Origin: Haloflavibacter putidus
Lineage (GTDB): Bacteria; Bacteroidota; Bacteroidia; Flavobacteriales; Flavobacteriaceae
Assembly: GCF_006546625.1 (NCBI RefSeq)
Contig: NZ_VIAR01000005.1
Coordinates: 146,886-210,885, forward strand
Length of the DNA: 64,000 bases
Direction of reading: 5' to 3'
The position numbers were made by a program, and so were the translations under genes. The notes beneath the pieces are model-generated. The model searched no databases. It was not told where the DNA came from and saw nothing but the letters and a program-made list of their open reading frames with translations. This document shows positions 51,759-60,753 of the stretch, piece after piece (position 1 is the stretch's first letter; each line of letters starts with the position of its first letter).

Positions 51759-52802
51759 TTAACGATTAATGCCCATTTTATTAATCCAACGCTTGTACGC
51801 GCGGCTATTATTGTTGTGTTGGCGCAAGGTTTTTGCAAATCTATGATAACCAGGATTTTCCGGATTTGCTACAAAATAAAAGTAATCGTGATCTTCATAA
51901 TCTAAAACCGCTTCTATAGAAGAAATGTCCGGCATACTTATGGGTCCCGGCGGCAAACCTGCGTATTTATAAGTATTGTAAGGAGAATCTATGGTCAAAT
52001 CTTTATAAAGAACTCTTTTTATAATCGTATCAAATTTATTTTCTTGTTTTTTAAGCGCGTAAATTACTGTAGGATCTGCATCTAGTTTTATTCCGCGTTT
52101 ATAACGATTCATATAAACACCGGCAACCCGTTTTCTTTCGTCTACTCTGGCGGTTTCCTTTTGCACAATTGCTGCGAGCGTAATTACTTCTTTGGGTTCA
52201 AGGTTTATCTTTTTTGCTTGGGCTAAACGCTTTTTAGTCCAAAATCGGTGGTATTCCTCTAACATTCGTTTTCTAAATTCCTTTGCGGAAGTGTTCCAAT
52301 AAAACTCATATTGGTTAGGTATATACATAGCCAATGCGGTAGTTGGAGAAAAATTGTTTTCTTTTAAAAAGACAGAATCTTTCATTACTTGCACCAAACT
52401 ACTGCTATCTGCTTCAATTTGTGTGGCGACTCTTCCCGCCAGATTTTCTATACGTTCCTGGTTATTAAAAATAAGTTTTATCGGCTGGTTTTTACTCCGT
52501 AAAGTATTTATAATTTCATTGTTATTCATTCCTTTTTTCAGGACGTACTTTCCGGGTTTTATGTAAGAAACATAATCTTTACGCAAAGCAATTTGATGAA
52601 AACTTTCTACATCTTTTAGTATAAGTTTTAACTCTTCTAACACTTCTTCGTACGAAGCATCTGTTTTTACGTAAACTGCTTTCGTGGAGCTCTCAAAATC
52701 TGTGTTTGGTGCAAAAAGCGCTTGGTAAACAAAATAACTAAAAATTCCCATCGCTACAAGGCCTAACAGAGCAATTGCAACAAGTATGCGTTTAATATAC
52801 AT
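51759..52802 (-). CDS. mltG: Endolytic transglycosylase MltG
   Basis: 347 residues with one N-terminal membrane span (VAIALLGLVAMGIFSYFVYQAL). LysM-like/YceG domain: YIPNQYEFYWNTSAKEFRKRM near residue 160, the catalytic Glu in TLAAIVQKETARVDERKRVAGVYMNRYKRGIKLDADPTVIYAL near 215 and PYNTYKYAGLPPGPISMPDISSIEAVLDYEDHDYFYFVA near 275. It cuts nascent peptidoglycan strands near the membrane. Its start overlaps the GNAT gene by 11 nt. Confidence 0.94.
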   Translation of the reverse strand: MYIKRILVAIALLGLVAMGIFSYFVYQALFAPNTDFESSTKAVYVKTDASYEEVLEELKLILKDVESFHQIALRKDYVSYIKPGKYVLKKGMNNNEIINTLRSKNQPIKLIFNNQERIENLAGRVATQIEADSSSLVQVMKDSVFLKENNFSPTTALAMYIPNQYEFYWNTSAKEFRKRMLEEYHRFWTKKRLAQAKKINLEPKEVITLAAIVQKETARVDERKRVAGVYMNRYKRGIKLDADPTVIYALKKQENKFDTIIKRVLYKDLTIDSPYNTYKYAGLPPGPISMPDISSIEAVLDYEDHDYFYFVANPENPGYHRFAKTLRQHNNNSRAYKRWINKMGINR

Positions 52803-53322
52803 GGTTTATAAATTGGTATAAATATTCGTTTTTATAGTCTCCGTTAACTAGGTTCCAATCTTTTTTAAGTCCAACCTTTTCAAATCCAATTTTTTCAAAA
52901 AGGTTAATACTATTTTTGTTATCCTGACCTATATTGGCGTAAACTTGGTGTAATTTTAAATGTGTAAAAGCATATTTACAAAGTAAATCTAAGGCTTGAC
53001 TTCCAAGGCCTTTTTCTCTATTTTCTTCTGCTGCAATAAGAATGCCTATTCCTGCTCTTTTATTGGCAGGATCAAAGTCAAATAAATCTATAAGACCTAT
53101 ATTATTTCCATCTAAATCTTCAATAAGCAAACGCAATTGTTTGGCTTCATAGATATCTTGGTGTGCATTTTCTAAATATTGTCTTATTAAAAAACGAGAG
53201 TATGGCGTTTGGGTAGCGCTGAGCTCCCAAAATGATTCGTTATTTTCTATTTGATAAATAAAGTCTAAGTCTTCAGGCTCTAAAGGACGTAATTTAACTT
53301 TATTCCCAGTAAGTGTTAGCAT
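52792..53322 (-). CDS. GNAT family N-acetyltransferase
   Basis: 176 residues of the RimJ/RimL-like group: LRPLEPEDLDFIYQIENNESFWELSA at the start, NIGLIDLFDFDPANKRAGIGILIAAEENREKGLGSQALDLLCKYAFTHL near 75-130 (acetyl-CoA loop), then NIGQDNKNSINLFEKIGFEKVGL. Substrate unknown. It overlaps dapF by 7 nt and mltG by 11 nt, so the three form one operon linked to cell-wall synthesis. Confidence 0.9.
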   Translation of the reverse strand: MLTLTGNKVKLRPLEPEDLDFIYQIENNESFWELSATQTPYSRFLIRQYLENAHQDIYEAKQLRLLIEDLDGNNIGLIDLFDFDPANKRAGIGILIAAEENREKGLGSQALDLLCKYAFTHLKLHQVYANIGQDNKNSINLFEKIGFEKVGLKKDWNLVNGDYKNEYLYQFINHVY

Positions 53323-54098
53323 AAAATTTCGCCTTTAAAAACTTGTTCGGCAGGACCGCTTAGCCAAATGTTTTTGTAATGTTTATCCTCTTTTTCGAAG
53401 CTCACCTGCAAATTTCCGCCAAGGGTATCAATACTAATAGTAGATTTACTGGCTAAACCAGCTTCAAAAGCTGCAATTGCCACAGCTGTAACGCCGGTGC
53501 CACAAGACAAGGTTTCGTCTTCTACTCCTCTTTCGTAGGTACGTGCGTAAAACTTATTTTCGCCTGTTTGCTCTACAAAATTTACATTAACCCCAGTTTT
53601 TTTGTAAAGGTTGTTATAGCGAATTTCACTTCCGTTAGCCTTTACATCTATTTCCTGAACATTTTCCGTAAAAACAATATGGTGCGGAGAACCGGAATCT
53701 ACAAAATAGGCATTTTTTAAAGTGCTTACCTCATCTATATCTTGCATTTGCAATTTAACATCTTCCGGGTTTACAGTAGCTAAATGTTTACCATCTATAG
53801 CAGTGAAAGTCGCTTCTTTTTCTATTATACCTAAGAACTTGGCAAAATGCACAATACATCTCCCGCCATTGCCACACATGCTGCTTTGTTTACCGTCGGC
53901 ATTAAAATAGACCATTTTAAAATCGTCTGCCTCTTCTTCCGGTTTTTGCAATAAAATAAGACCGTCGGCACCTATGCCAAATTTTCTGTCGCAAAGACGA
54001 GAAATTAGTTTGGTATCATTTTTGAAAAAATCTTTACGATTATCAATTAGAATAAAATCGTTTCCAGTACCTTGGTATTTATAGAAATGCAATTGCAT
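53316..54098 (-). CDS. dapF: Diaminopimelate epimerase
   Basis: 260 residues from the ATG at 54098. Converts LL- to meso-diaminopimelate for lysine and peptidoglycan. The two catalytic cysteines lie in SSMCGNGGRCIVHFA near residue 75 and LSCGTGVTAVAIAAFEAG near 208; FYKYQGTGNDFILIDNR opens the chain. It heads the dapF-GNAT-mltG operon. A promoter box lies at 54117. Confidence 0.96.
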   Translation of the reverse strand: MQLHFYKYQGTGNDFILIDNRKDFFKNDTKLISRLCDRKFGIGADGLILLQKPEEEADDFKMVYFNADGKQSSMCGNGGRCIVHFAKFLGIIEKEATFTAIDGKHLATVNPEDVKLQMQDIDEVSTLKNAYFVDSGSPHHIVFTENVQEIDVKANGSEIRYNNLYKKTGVNVNFVEQTGENKFYARTYERGVEDETLSCGTGVTAVAIAAFEAGLASKSTISIDTLGGNLQVSFEKEDKHYKNIWLSGPAEQVFKGEILC

Positions 54099-54116
54099 AA
54101 ATAGAATTTTGGCGTG

Positions 54117-54124
54117 CAAATATA
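54117..54124 (-). promoter_or_regulatory. -7 promoter box of dapF
   Basis: Minus strand TATATTTG, matching TAnnTTTG, 18 nt before the dapF ATG, with a TTG about 17 nt upstream as a possible -33 element. Confidence 0.65.
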
Positions 54125-54182
54125 CAATTTTGAAAATAAAACAATCGGAAAGAACGTTTAGTTAAAACATAATATTATTACT

Positions 54183-55604
54183 ATGAGAAATTTTGCAAAA
54201 TTAGTGTTAGTTTCGGTTTTTGGTGGTATTATAACCTTAGGAAGTTACAAATTGTTTTTGGAAGAAGACTATACAATGCCTTCGGTAAAAGAATTTAATC
54301 AAAATACAACAGAAGAAGCCTCCTCTTCTACCTCACCATTTTTGGTATCTAATAAATTTTCTTCGGCAGCTCCAGAAAACGTTCCAAATTTTAGAGAAGC
54401 AGCCAATAAAACCGTGCATGCCGTGGTGCACGTTAAAAATATGGCAGTATACGAAGGAGCTCGAAATATTTGGGAATATTACTACGGAAAAAGACAGAAG
54501 GGTAAAACGCTACGCGGAGCCGGTTCTGGTGTTATTATTACTCCCGATGGTTATATTGTAACCAACAATCACGTAATAAAAGATGCCAATGAAATTCAGA
54601 TAACTTTAAATAATAATATTACTTACAAAGCAGAATTGGTTGGCGTAGACCCGCAAGCAGATATTGCGCTTTTAAAAATAGATGCTAAAGATTTAGATTA
54701 TATTCCGTTTGGCGATAGTGATAATGTAAAGATAGGCGATTGGGCGTTGGCGGTAGGAAATCCGTTTAACCTTACTTCTACCGTTACCGCCGGAATTATT
54801 AGCGCTAAAGGCAGAGATTTAAATGAAGGCGATGCTAGAATGCAATCTTTTATTCAGACAGATGCGGCTATAAATCCCGGAAATAGCGGGGGAGCACTTG
54901 TAAATACAAATGGCGAACTTATTGGGATTAATACCGCTATTACCTCGCAAACCGGGAGTTATATAGGTTACGGATTTGCTGTACCGAGTAATAATGCCAG
55001 AAAAATTGTAGAAGATTTGTTGGAATATGGCGATGTGCAACAAGCCATAATTGGTATAACCGGTCAAACCTTAAATCCGAAAGAAGCTAAATCTCAAAAT
55101 TTATCTATCGCGCAAGGAGTTAGAATAGCCTCGGTAAGCGAAGGCGCAAAAGATGCCGGATTAAAAAGAGGCGATTTAATTACAAAAGTAGATGGCGTAA
55201 AAATTAAAAAACTATCTGACTTAACTTCTTATATTAGGACCAAAAGACCTAATGACAAAGTACAGGTTAACTTTTTTAGAGATGGGCGCGAAAAAATCAC
55301 CAAAGTAGAACTTTCTAAATTTGAAACCTACGCTTTACACGTTGCAGGGGTAGAAATAACCAATGCGAGCGATGCTTATCTTGAGAATTTTGACGCGACT
55401 TACGGCGTTAGAATTTTAGGCTCTTTATCGCAAAACTTTGAAGTACCACAAAATCAATTTATCATTATTGGTTTAGACGACCAACCGGTAAGAAGCATTA
55501 AAGATGTAGAGAATATTATGAAGAATAAAGGCGAAAATCAACCTACGAAAGTTACCTTTAAAAGCCTTCGTGGAAATATAGAAAGTTACACCTTTAGACC
55601 TTAA
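54183..55604 (+). CDS. DegP/HtrA-type serine protease with PDZ domains
   Basis: 473 residues with an N-terminal signal or anchor (LVLVSVFGGIITLGSYKLF). The trypsin-like domain shows His in VTNNHVIKDANEI near residue 129, Asp in DIALLKIDA near 160 and Ser in INPGNSGGALVNTNG near 236. PDZ1 (about 285-370; IGITGQTLNPKEAK...GLKRGDLITKVDGVKIKKLSDL) and a diverged PDZ2 follow. A periplasmic quality-control protease/chaperone. It is followed by a very large terminator hairpin. Confidence 0.94.
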   Translation: MRNFAKLVLVSVFGGIITLGSYKLFLEEDYTMPSVKEFNQNTTEEASSSTSPFLVSNKFSSAAPENVPNFREAANKTVHAVVHVKNMAVYEGARNIWEYYYGKRQKGKTLRGAGSGVIITPDGYIVTNNHVIKDANEIQITLNNNITYKAELVGVDPQADIALLKIDAKDLDYIPFGDSDNVKIGDWALAVGNPFNLTSTVTAGIISAKGRDLNEGDARMQSFIQTDAAINPGNSGGALVNTNGELIGINTAITSQTGSYIGYGFAVPSNNARKIVEDLLEYGDVQQAIIGITGQTLNPKEAKSQNLSIAQGVRIASVSEGAKDAGLKRGDLITKVDGVKIKKLSDLTSYIRTKRPNDKVQVNFFRDGREKITKVELSKFETYALHVAGVEITNASDAYLENFDATYGVRILGSLSQNFEVPQNQFIIIGLDDQPVRSIKDVENIMKNKGENQPTKVTFKSLRGNIESYTFRP

Positions 55605-55668
55605 GCAACTTTTTAAGGTATAGTGTAGACTGTGCAGTGTATAATTTTTTTTTTACGCTTTTAGCTGA

Positions 55669-55735
55669 AAGCTGTTTCAAATCTAATTCTTTTTCAAACC
55701 TAGATTGAAAAAAGGGTTTTTGAAGCAGCTTTTTT
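55669..55735 (+). terminator. Extended terminator hairpin after the DegP-type gene
   Basis: Outer stem GAAAGCTGTTTCAAA with TTTGAAGCAGCTTTTTT (one G-U pair) enclosing an inner AATCTA/TAGATT hairpin, followed by T run. A second internal A/T-rich structure makes the whole about 65 nt. Confidence 0.8.
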
Positions 55736-55766
55736 GTTTTTAATAGTTAAAACCGTTTATAATCTA

Positions 55767-55774
55767 TATTTTTG
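55767..55774 (+). promoter_or_regulatory. -7 promoter box of gap
   Basis: TATTTTTG matches TAnnTTTG, 34 nt before the GAPDH start. Confidence 0.5.
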
Positions 55775-55808
55775 CAAACAACTTAAATTTTAAACACAAC
55801 AAATAAAA

Positions 55809-57257
55809 ATGAGTAAAAATCAAGTTTACGAAAAAGAACTTTCTTTTCAAGCAGACCGTAGACGCGCAGCAGTAGAATTTATTAAAACTGTAAGCGATTT
55901 ATGGTACGATAAATCGATTGAATTGGTATTGTTTAGAAACCAATTAATAGATAAAAATGTAAGCGAAATTTTAAATCTGCACAAATACGCGGGAGAATTT
56001 GTAGAAAAACCAATTTCTATTTTTGATACGGTAGAAATAGCGCAAGCCATAGAGAAAATGGAATTACCTCCGGCAAAATTAGATATAGGAAAACTTACCT
56101 ACGAATATCATTTAGAAAACAAAAATCATTCGAGTGCAGCAGCTTTTGTTGCAGAAAAACTAGCCGATGCTAAAGAGGAAGACGCTATACAACCTAAAGA
56201 TGTAGTGCTTTACGGATTTGGTCGTATTGGAAGATTATTGGCTAGAGAACTTATGGCTAGAACCGGAAAAGGCAGTCAGTTGCGACTTAGAGCCATTGTA
56301 GTACGCGGCGATATTAGCGAAACCGTTTTACAAAAACGTGCTTCGTTATTGATGAGCGATTCTGTACACGGCGATTTTAATGGCACGGTTTCTATTGACA
56401 CAGAAAAGAAAACTCTGATTTTTAACGGAACAACCGTTCACGTAATTAGCGCCAACCAACCCGAAGACATAGATTATACCAAATATGGTATTAATGAAGC
56501 TTTAATTATAGATAATACCGGCGCTTTTAGAGACAAAGAAGCTTTAGGAAGACATTTAAAAGCTAAAGGAGCTTCAAAAGTTTTACTTACCGCCCCGGGA
56601 AAAGGAGTTTCGAACATAGTACACGGCGTAAACCAAAATGATTACGATGTAGATAAAACCGATATTTTTTCTGCCGCTTCCTGTACCACCAATGCAATTA
56701 CGCCAATTTTAAAAGCGGTAGAAGATTCTTATGGTTTAGAAAATGGACATTTAGAAACCATTCACGCCTATACCAACGACCAGAATTTGGTAGATAATAT
56801 GCATAAAAAATATAGACGTGGACGTGCAGCAGCTTTAAACATGGTAATAACCGAAACCGGTGCAGGAAAAGCCGTTGCCAAAGCCTTGCCGCAATTAGAA
56901 GGCAAGTTAACTTCTAATGCTATTAGAGTACCCGTACCAAACGGCTCTTTGGCTATTTTAAATTTAAATTTAAAGAAAGAAACCTCTGTAGAAGCTATGA
57001 ATGCTACTTTAAAAAAGTATGCGTTAGAAGGCAATTTGGTAGAGCAGATTAAATATTCTATGGACAATGAATTGGTTTCATCGGATATTGTGGGTTCTTC
57101 TGCCCCCTCTATTTACGATAGTAAAGCCACTATTGTAACCGAAAATGGTAAGAATGCGATTTTATATATTTGGTACGATAACGAGTATGGCTATAGCCAT
57201 CAGGTTATTCGGTTAGCGAAGTATATTGCCAAGGTAAGAAGGTTTACCTATTATTAA
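55809..57257 (+). CDS. gap: Glyceraldehyde-3-phosphate dehydrogenase, N-terminally extended
   Basis: 482 residues, about 150 longer than the usual GAPDH of 330. The extension (1-130) is helical and not recognised. The catalytic core starts at VVLYGFGRIGRLLARELMAR near residue 138, with the active-site Cys in DIFSAASCTTNAITPILKAV near 293 and ETGAGKAVAKALPQLEGKL then VPNGSLAILNLNL. WYDNEYGYSHQVIRLAKYI near the end binds NAD-side residues. It should oxidise glyceraldehyde-3-phosphate in glycolysis or work in reverse. Confidence 0.93.
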   Translation: MSKNQVYEKELSFQADRRRAAVEFIKTVSDLWYDKSIELVLFRNQLIDKNVSEILNLHKYAGEFVEKPISIFDTVEIAQAIEKMELPPAKLDIGKLTYEYHLENKNHSSAAAFVAEKLADAKEEDAIQPKDVVLYGFGRIGRLLARELMARTGKGSQLRLRAIVVRGDISETVLQKRASLLMSDSVHGDFNGTVSIDTEKKTLIFNGTTVHVISANQPEDIDYTKYGINEALIIDNTGAFRDKEALGRHLKAKGASKVLLTAPGKGVSNIVHGVNQNDYDVDKTDIFSAASCTTNAITPILKAVEDSYGLENGHLETIHAYTNDQNLVDNMHKKYRRGRAAALNMVITETGAGKAVAKALPQLEGKLTSNAIRVPVPNGSLAILNLNLKKETSVEAMNATLKKYALEGNLVEQIKYSMDNELVSSDIVGSSAPSIYDSKATIVTENGKNAILYIWYDNEYGYSHQVIRLAKYIAKVRRFTYY

Positions 57258-57277
57258 GAAGTATTAATTTACAGAAT

Positions 57278-57326
57278 AAAAATCCTTCAGGTTTTTCTTT
57301 ACGGAAAGAAACGGAAGGATTTTTTT
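57278..57326 (+). terminator. gap terminator whose loop contains the CTTTACGGAA motif
   Basis: Outer stem AAAATCCTTC (57279-57288) with GAAGGATTTT (57314-57323) and following T run. The loop includes CTTTACGGAA at 57297-57306, whose flanks also pair as TTTCTTT-ACGG-AAAGAAA, giving a second inner hairpin. Confidence 0.82.
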
Positions 57327-57522
57327 ATTGCGCTAACTTTGTTTTTTTCTACTCAACACTATGCTTGTAATTCCTTTACGGAAAAAAACGCTATTTCGTG
57401 TTAGTAAGTGAACCACTTCTAATAGTGCATAGAACATTCTATCCAACAAAATAGGATGAAGCCTTGATTTTATAGAAAAGGCCGAGTAATTTTACTGTAT
57501 CAAAGAAACTAAGCAGAAATAA

Positions 57523-57553
57523 AAAAGCATCCATTCTAAGGATGCTTTTTTTA
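57523..57553. terminator. Bidirectional terminator before the surface-protein gene
   Basis: Perfect stem AAAAAGCATCC with GGATGCTTTTT, loop ATTCTAA, T run on both strands. Confidence 0.85.
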
Positions 57554-57574
57554 AAGAATGAGATTTAGCTCTAC

Positions 57575-59080
57575 TTATTTTTCTAAAATAAGCGCCTCTA
57601 ATCTTTCCAAACGTTTTTCTAAGCTTTCAATCTTTTGGTCTTTTTCAACATTCAGAGATTTTTGCTCTTTCAGTTTAGTGTTTAATTCGGTTATGTATAA
57701 AAAGAGTTCTTCAATTTTCTCTAAGTTAGTAATAGAGGTCTCTCCTATACCAATTTTAAAGTCGTTTGCTTTTATTTCTTCATACGATTTCACTCCCGGT
57801 AAATGACCGTTTTCTTTTACAAAAGCCTCTGCTTCCTCTAAGTTCATAAAAGAATAAGAAGAAAGAATATCTGACTTATTGGTATAGTATTTTTCAAAAA
57901 CATAATCAGGATATGTATTTGCTTCTGTTATAAAGTCACCGCCCATAGTTTGGAAATTACCGTCTTGTGTAACAAAATCACCAACTCCGTTAATTTCGAT
58001 ATTAGCATCTGCGCTAATATCTCCGCCTACGGTTAAGGTGTGGGTTAAAGAATCTACATCTTTATTTATTCCTACCCGGTCTATATTAAAGTCACCGGTA
58101 ACCAAAGCAATAGAATCTCTTGAATTATTAATATATAATTTATTATCCCCTTTTTCGTAATAACCGGCTTCGTAACCAAGGCCTACGTTACCAGAACCGG
58201 TTTCATTGGTGTAAAAAGTATCTGCCCCCAGAACGGTATTATTATTTCCAATAGTGTTTACCTGTAAAGATCGCGCACCTATACCAGTGTTTTTGGCTCC
58301 GTTATTATCCCGCATAGTATTTCGACCTATTGAAACGTTTAGATTACCAGTAATGTTTTTATTAAGAGCTGCGGAACCTAGCGCAGTATTGAAGCTTCCA
58401 CTTACATTATTAGCCATTGTTCCTATCCCAATAGCTATATTTCGGCTTCCATCTGTATTTCGTAGAAGACTACTAAACCCCATCCCAATATTTTCTGAAC
58501 CTGTCTCATTTAAGAAACCTGAGGACCCACCAATAAAAACGTTTCTATTGTTGGATAGATCGTCATTAGCTCCGGCACTAGCACCAACAAAAACAGAATT
58601 TCCTGTATTAAAAACTTCCAACTGACCTTTAGTAGTAACCCGCATTCGTAAGGTATCGTTAGTATGAATGTGCAGCGGTTGATTATCTAAAGTACCCAAG
58701 AAATTTGCTGCGGTGGTGCCGGCATTCCCTTCGGTTTGCCAGAAATCGGTGTTTAAAGGGATGGCGTTATTGTCGCCTAAAGCTGTCCACGCGCCGGATG
58801 TACCGGCATTATTATCCCAAAAATAGAAACCGGGATCGTTTAAACCGTCTGCAGTGGTTAAATAAATAATCATACTTTGTTGGTCTGCTCCCGGATTGGT
58901 ACCCGGAAAGCTGTCTAATCGCGGTATAAGTAAACCATCCTGCGCAGAGGGCTGCAAAGGATCTACCACAGTTACATCTAAGCTAGCCTTAGGATCTGTA
59001 TTGTTTATACCCACTTGTGCTTGCACATAAGCAGACATAAGAAATACGAAAGAAAAAATAGTTAAATAGTGTTTTTTCAT
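57575..59080 (-). CDS. Secreted YadA-head-like/tail-fibre-like surface protein
   Basis: 501 residues with a signal peptide (ends VQAQ). The N-terminal part is globular (NTDPKASLDVTVVDPLQPSAQDGLLIPRLDSFP). About 180-320 hold six or more copies of a 20-22 residue head repeat of the type G-x-x-N-x-x-[IL]-G-x-x-[AS]-[GL] (SENIGMGFSSLLRNTDGS, SFNTALGSAALNKNITGN, NLNVSIGRNTMRDNNG, and so on), as in trimeric adhesin heads. The C-terminus has the block SFMNLEEAEAFVKENGHLPGVKSYEE and a final trimeric-coil candidate (LEKIEELFLYITELNTKLKEQ). Likely a trimeric cell-surface or secreted fibre; ligand unknown. Confidence 0.8.
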   Translation of the reverse strand: MKKHYLTIFSFVFLMSAYVQAQVGINNTDPKASLDVTVVDPLQPSAQDGLLIPRLDSFPGTNPGADQQSMIIYLTTADGLNDPGFYFWDNNAGTSGAWTALGDNNAIPLNTDFWQTEGNAGTTAANFLGTLDNQPLHIHTNDTLRMRVTTKGQLEVFNTGNSVFVGASAGANDDLSNNRNVFIGGSSGFLNETGSENIGMGFSSLLRNTDGSRNIAIGIGTMANNVSGSFNTALGSAALNKNITGNLNVSIGRNTMRDNNGAKNTGIGARSLQVNTIGNNNTVLGADTFYTNETGSGNVGLGYEAGYYEKGDNKLYINNSRDSIALVTGDFNIDRVGINKDVDSLTHTLTVGGDISADANIEINGVGDFVTQDGNFQTMGGDFITEANTYPDYVFEKYYTNKSDILSSYSFMNLEEAEAFVKENGHLPGVKSYEEIKANDFKIGIGETSITNLEKIEELFLYITELNTKLKEQKSLNVEKDQKIESLEKRLERLEALILEK

Positions 59081-59265
59081 AATTATTAATCGAGTTTAAA
59101 TTCTTTTTTACGAAGTATACAATAATACGAAATTTATCTTACTCTTATGTATAAACAATCTGTTTTTTGCATTTTTTTAGGTGTTTAAAATTATTTTAGC
59201 CTATAATTTGCGCTTAAAGTGCAAAAATTGTAACATTACCTTTTCAAAAATTCCTTGTCTTATTA

Positions 59266-60753
59266 ATGAGCAAACAAAACCCAACCTCCAACGAAGAAAC
59301 TATAGAGCAAAATAAAGAACTTGGTATATGGGAAGCCTTAATCCCCGTATTTGCACTTGTTATAATGCTTGCATACAATGTTTTTGTTTTTGGCGATGCG
59401 GCCTTGGGAGGTTCTAATCAGTTTATTCTTTTATTGGGTGGCGCAGTAGCCGCCATTGTTGGTGTTTTTAATAAGGTTTCTTTTGATAATATGGTAGAAG
59501 AGGTAGCCACCAATATTAAATCTACAGCCGGCGCTATTCTTATTTTATTAATGGTAGGCGCATTAGCCGGCACTTGGCTGGTTAGCGGTATTATTCCCAC
59601 TATGATTTATTACGGTTTACAAATTTTAAACCCAACTATATTTCTCGCGGCTTGTGTGGTTATTTGCGCGGTTATTTCTGTGGCTACCGGTAGTAGCTGG
59701 ACCACCTCTGCCACCGTAGGTATTGCATTGATTGGTATTGCCAACGCTTTAGGAATTTCTGTAGGAATGACGGCAGGAGCAATTCTATCGGGAGCTTATT
59801 TTGGCGATAAGATGTCGCCGTTGAGTGATACAACCAATTTAGCACCTGCAATGGCAGGAACAGACCTGTTTACACATATTAGGTATATGATGATTACCAC
59901 TGTACCAACTATTACGCTTACCTTGATTATTTTTGTGATTATCGGTTTAAATATAGATCCGTCAGGAGCTGCCAACACGCAAAATATTTTAAATTCTATT
60001 GAAGCTGCCTTTACCATTTCACCTTGGTTGTTTGCAGTACCTATTATTGTAATTTATCTCATTGTTCGAAAAACACCTCCTTTAGTAGCTCTATTGCTCG
60101 GAACACTTTTAGCCGCAGCTGCCGCCTTATTTTTTCAGCCGGAAATAATTGCCGGTATTGGTGGTGGTAATCAGTTGAGTTTTTATACAGCTTATAAAGG
60201 TTTGATGAATGCCATTACCGTAGATACAGCTATAGAAACTTCTAATGCAGCCTTAAATGATTTATTTTCGTCAGGCGGAATGCAAGGAATGTTAGGTACT
60301 ATTTGGCTGATAATTTGCGCGATGGTTTTTGGCGGAATTATGGATGCCATAGGAGCTTTAGCCAGAATTAGTAAAGCGTTACTGAATTTATTTCACACCA
60401 CTTTTGGTTTATTTGCCAGTACCGTGGTAAGTTGTTTGGCATTAAATGCCACCGCATCTGACCAGTACCTGTCTATTGTAGTGCCGGGAAAAATGTTTGC
60501 CAAAGCTTATAAAGATAAAGGTCTTGCGCCCGAAAACCTGAGTCGTACCTTAGAAGATTCTGCCACGGTAACTTCTGTTTTGGTGCCGTGGAATACTTGT
60601 GGCGCATACCATAGCGGCGTTTTAGGCGTTCCGGTGGCCAGTTATTTTGGCTACGCATTTTTTAATTATTTGAGTCCGTTTACTACCCTACTCTTCGCTG
60701 CATTTAATATTAAAATAAAACAACTTACAGAAAAAAAGAAAGCAACAGTATGA
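59266..60753 (+). CDS. nhaC: Na+/H+ antiporter NhaC family
   Basis: 495 residues, about 12-13 membrane spans. Family segments: WEALIPVFALVIMLAYNVFVFGDA, LLMVGALAGTWLVSGIIPTMIYYGLQILNP, ATGSSWTTSATVGIALIGIANALGISVGMTAGAILSGAYFGDKMSPLSDTTNLAPAMAGTDLFTHIRYM, and ATASDQYLSIVVPGKMF near 410 then EDSATVTSVLVPWNTCGAYH. Exchanges sodium for protons at the inner membrane (possibly malate/lactate variants). Its last four bases overlap bshB1. Confidence 0.92.
   Translation: MSKQNPTSNEETIEQNKELGIWEALIPVFALVIMLAYNVFVFGDAALGGSNQFILLLGGAVAAIVGVFNKVSFDNMVEEVATNIKSTAGAILILLMVGALAGTWLVSGIIPTMIYYGLQILNPTIFLAACVVICAVISVATGSSWTTSATVGIALIGIANALGISVGMTAGAILSGAYFGDKMSPLSDTTNLAPAMAGTDLFTHIRYMMITTVPTITLTLIIFVIIGLNIDPSGAANTQNILNSIEAAFTISPWLFAVPIIVIYLIVRKTPPLVALLLGTLLAAAAALFFQPEIIAGIGGGNQLSFYTAYKGLMNAITVDTAIETSNAALNDLFSSGGMQGMLGTIWLIICAMVFGGIMDAIGALARISKALLNLFHTTFGLFASTVVSCLALNATASDQYLSIVVPGKMFAKAYKDKGLAPENLSRTLEDSATVTSVLVPWNTCGAYHSGVLGVPVASYFGYAFFNYLSPFTTLLFAAFNIKIKQLTEKKKATV

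Larger units (their letters stand above)
57258..57574. other. Gene-free stretch between gap and the surface-protein gene
   Basis: 317 nt with two copies of CTTTACGGAA (57297-57306 and 57374-57383), the gap terminator (57278-57326) and a bidirectional terminator (57523-57553). No gene was seen. Confidence 0.6.
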
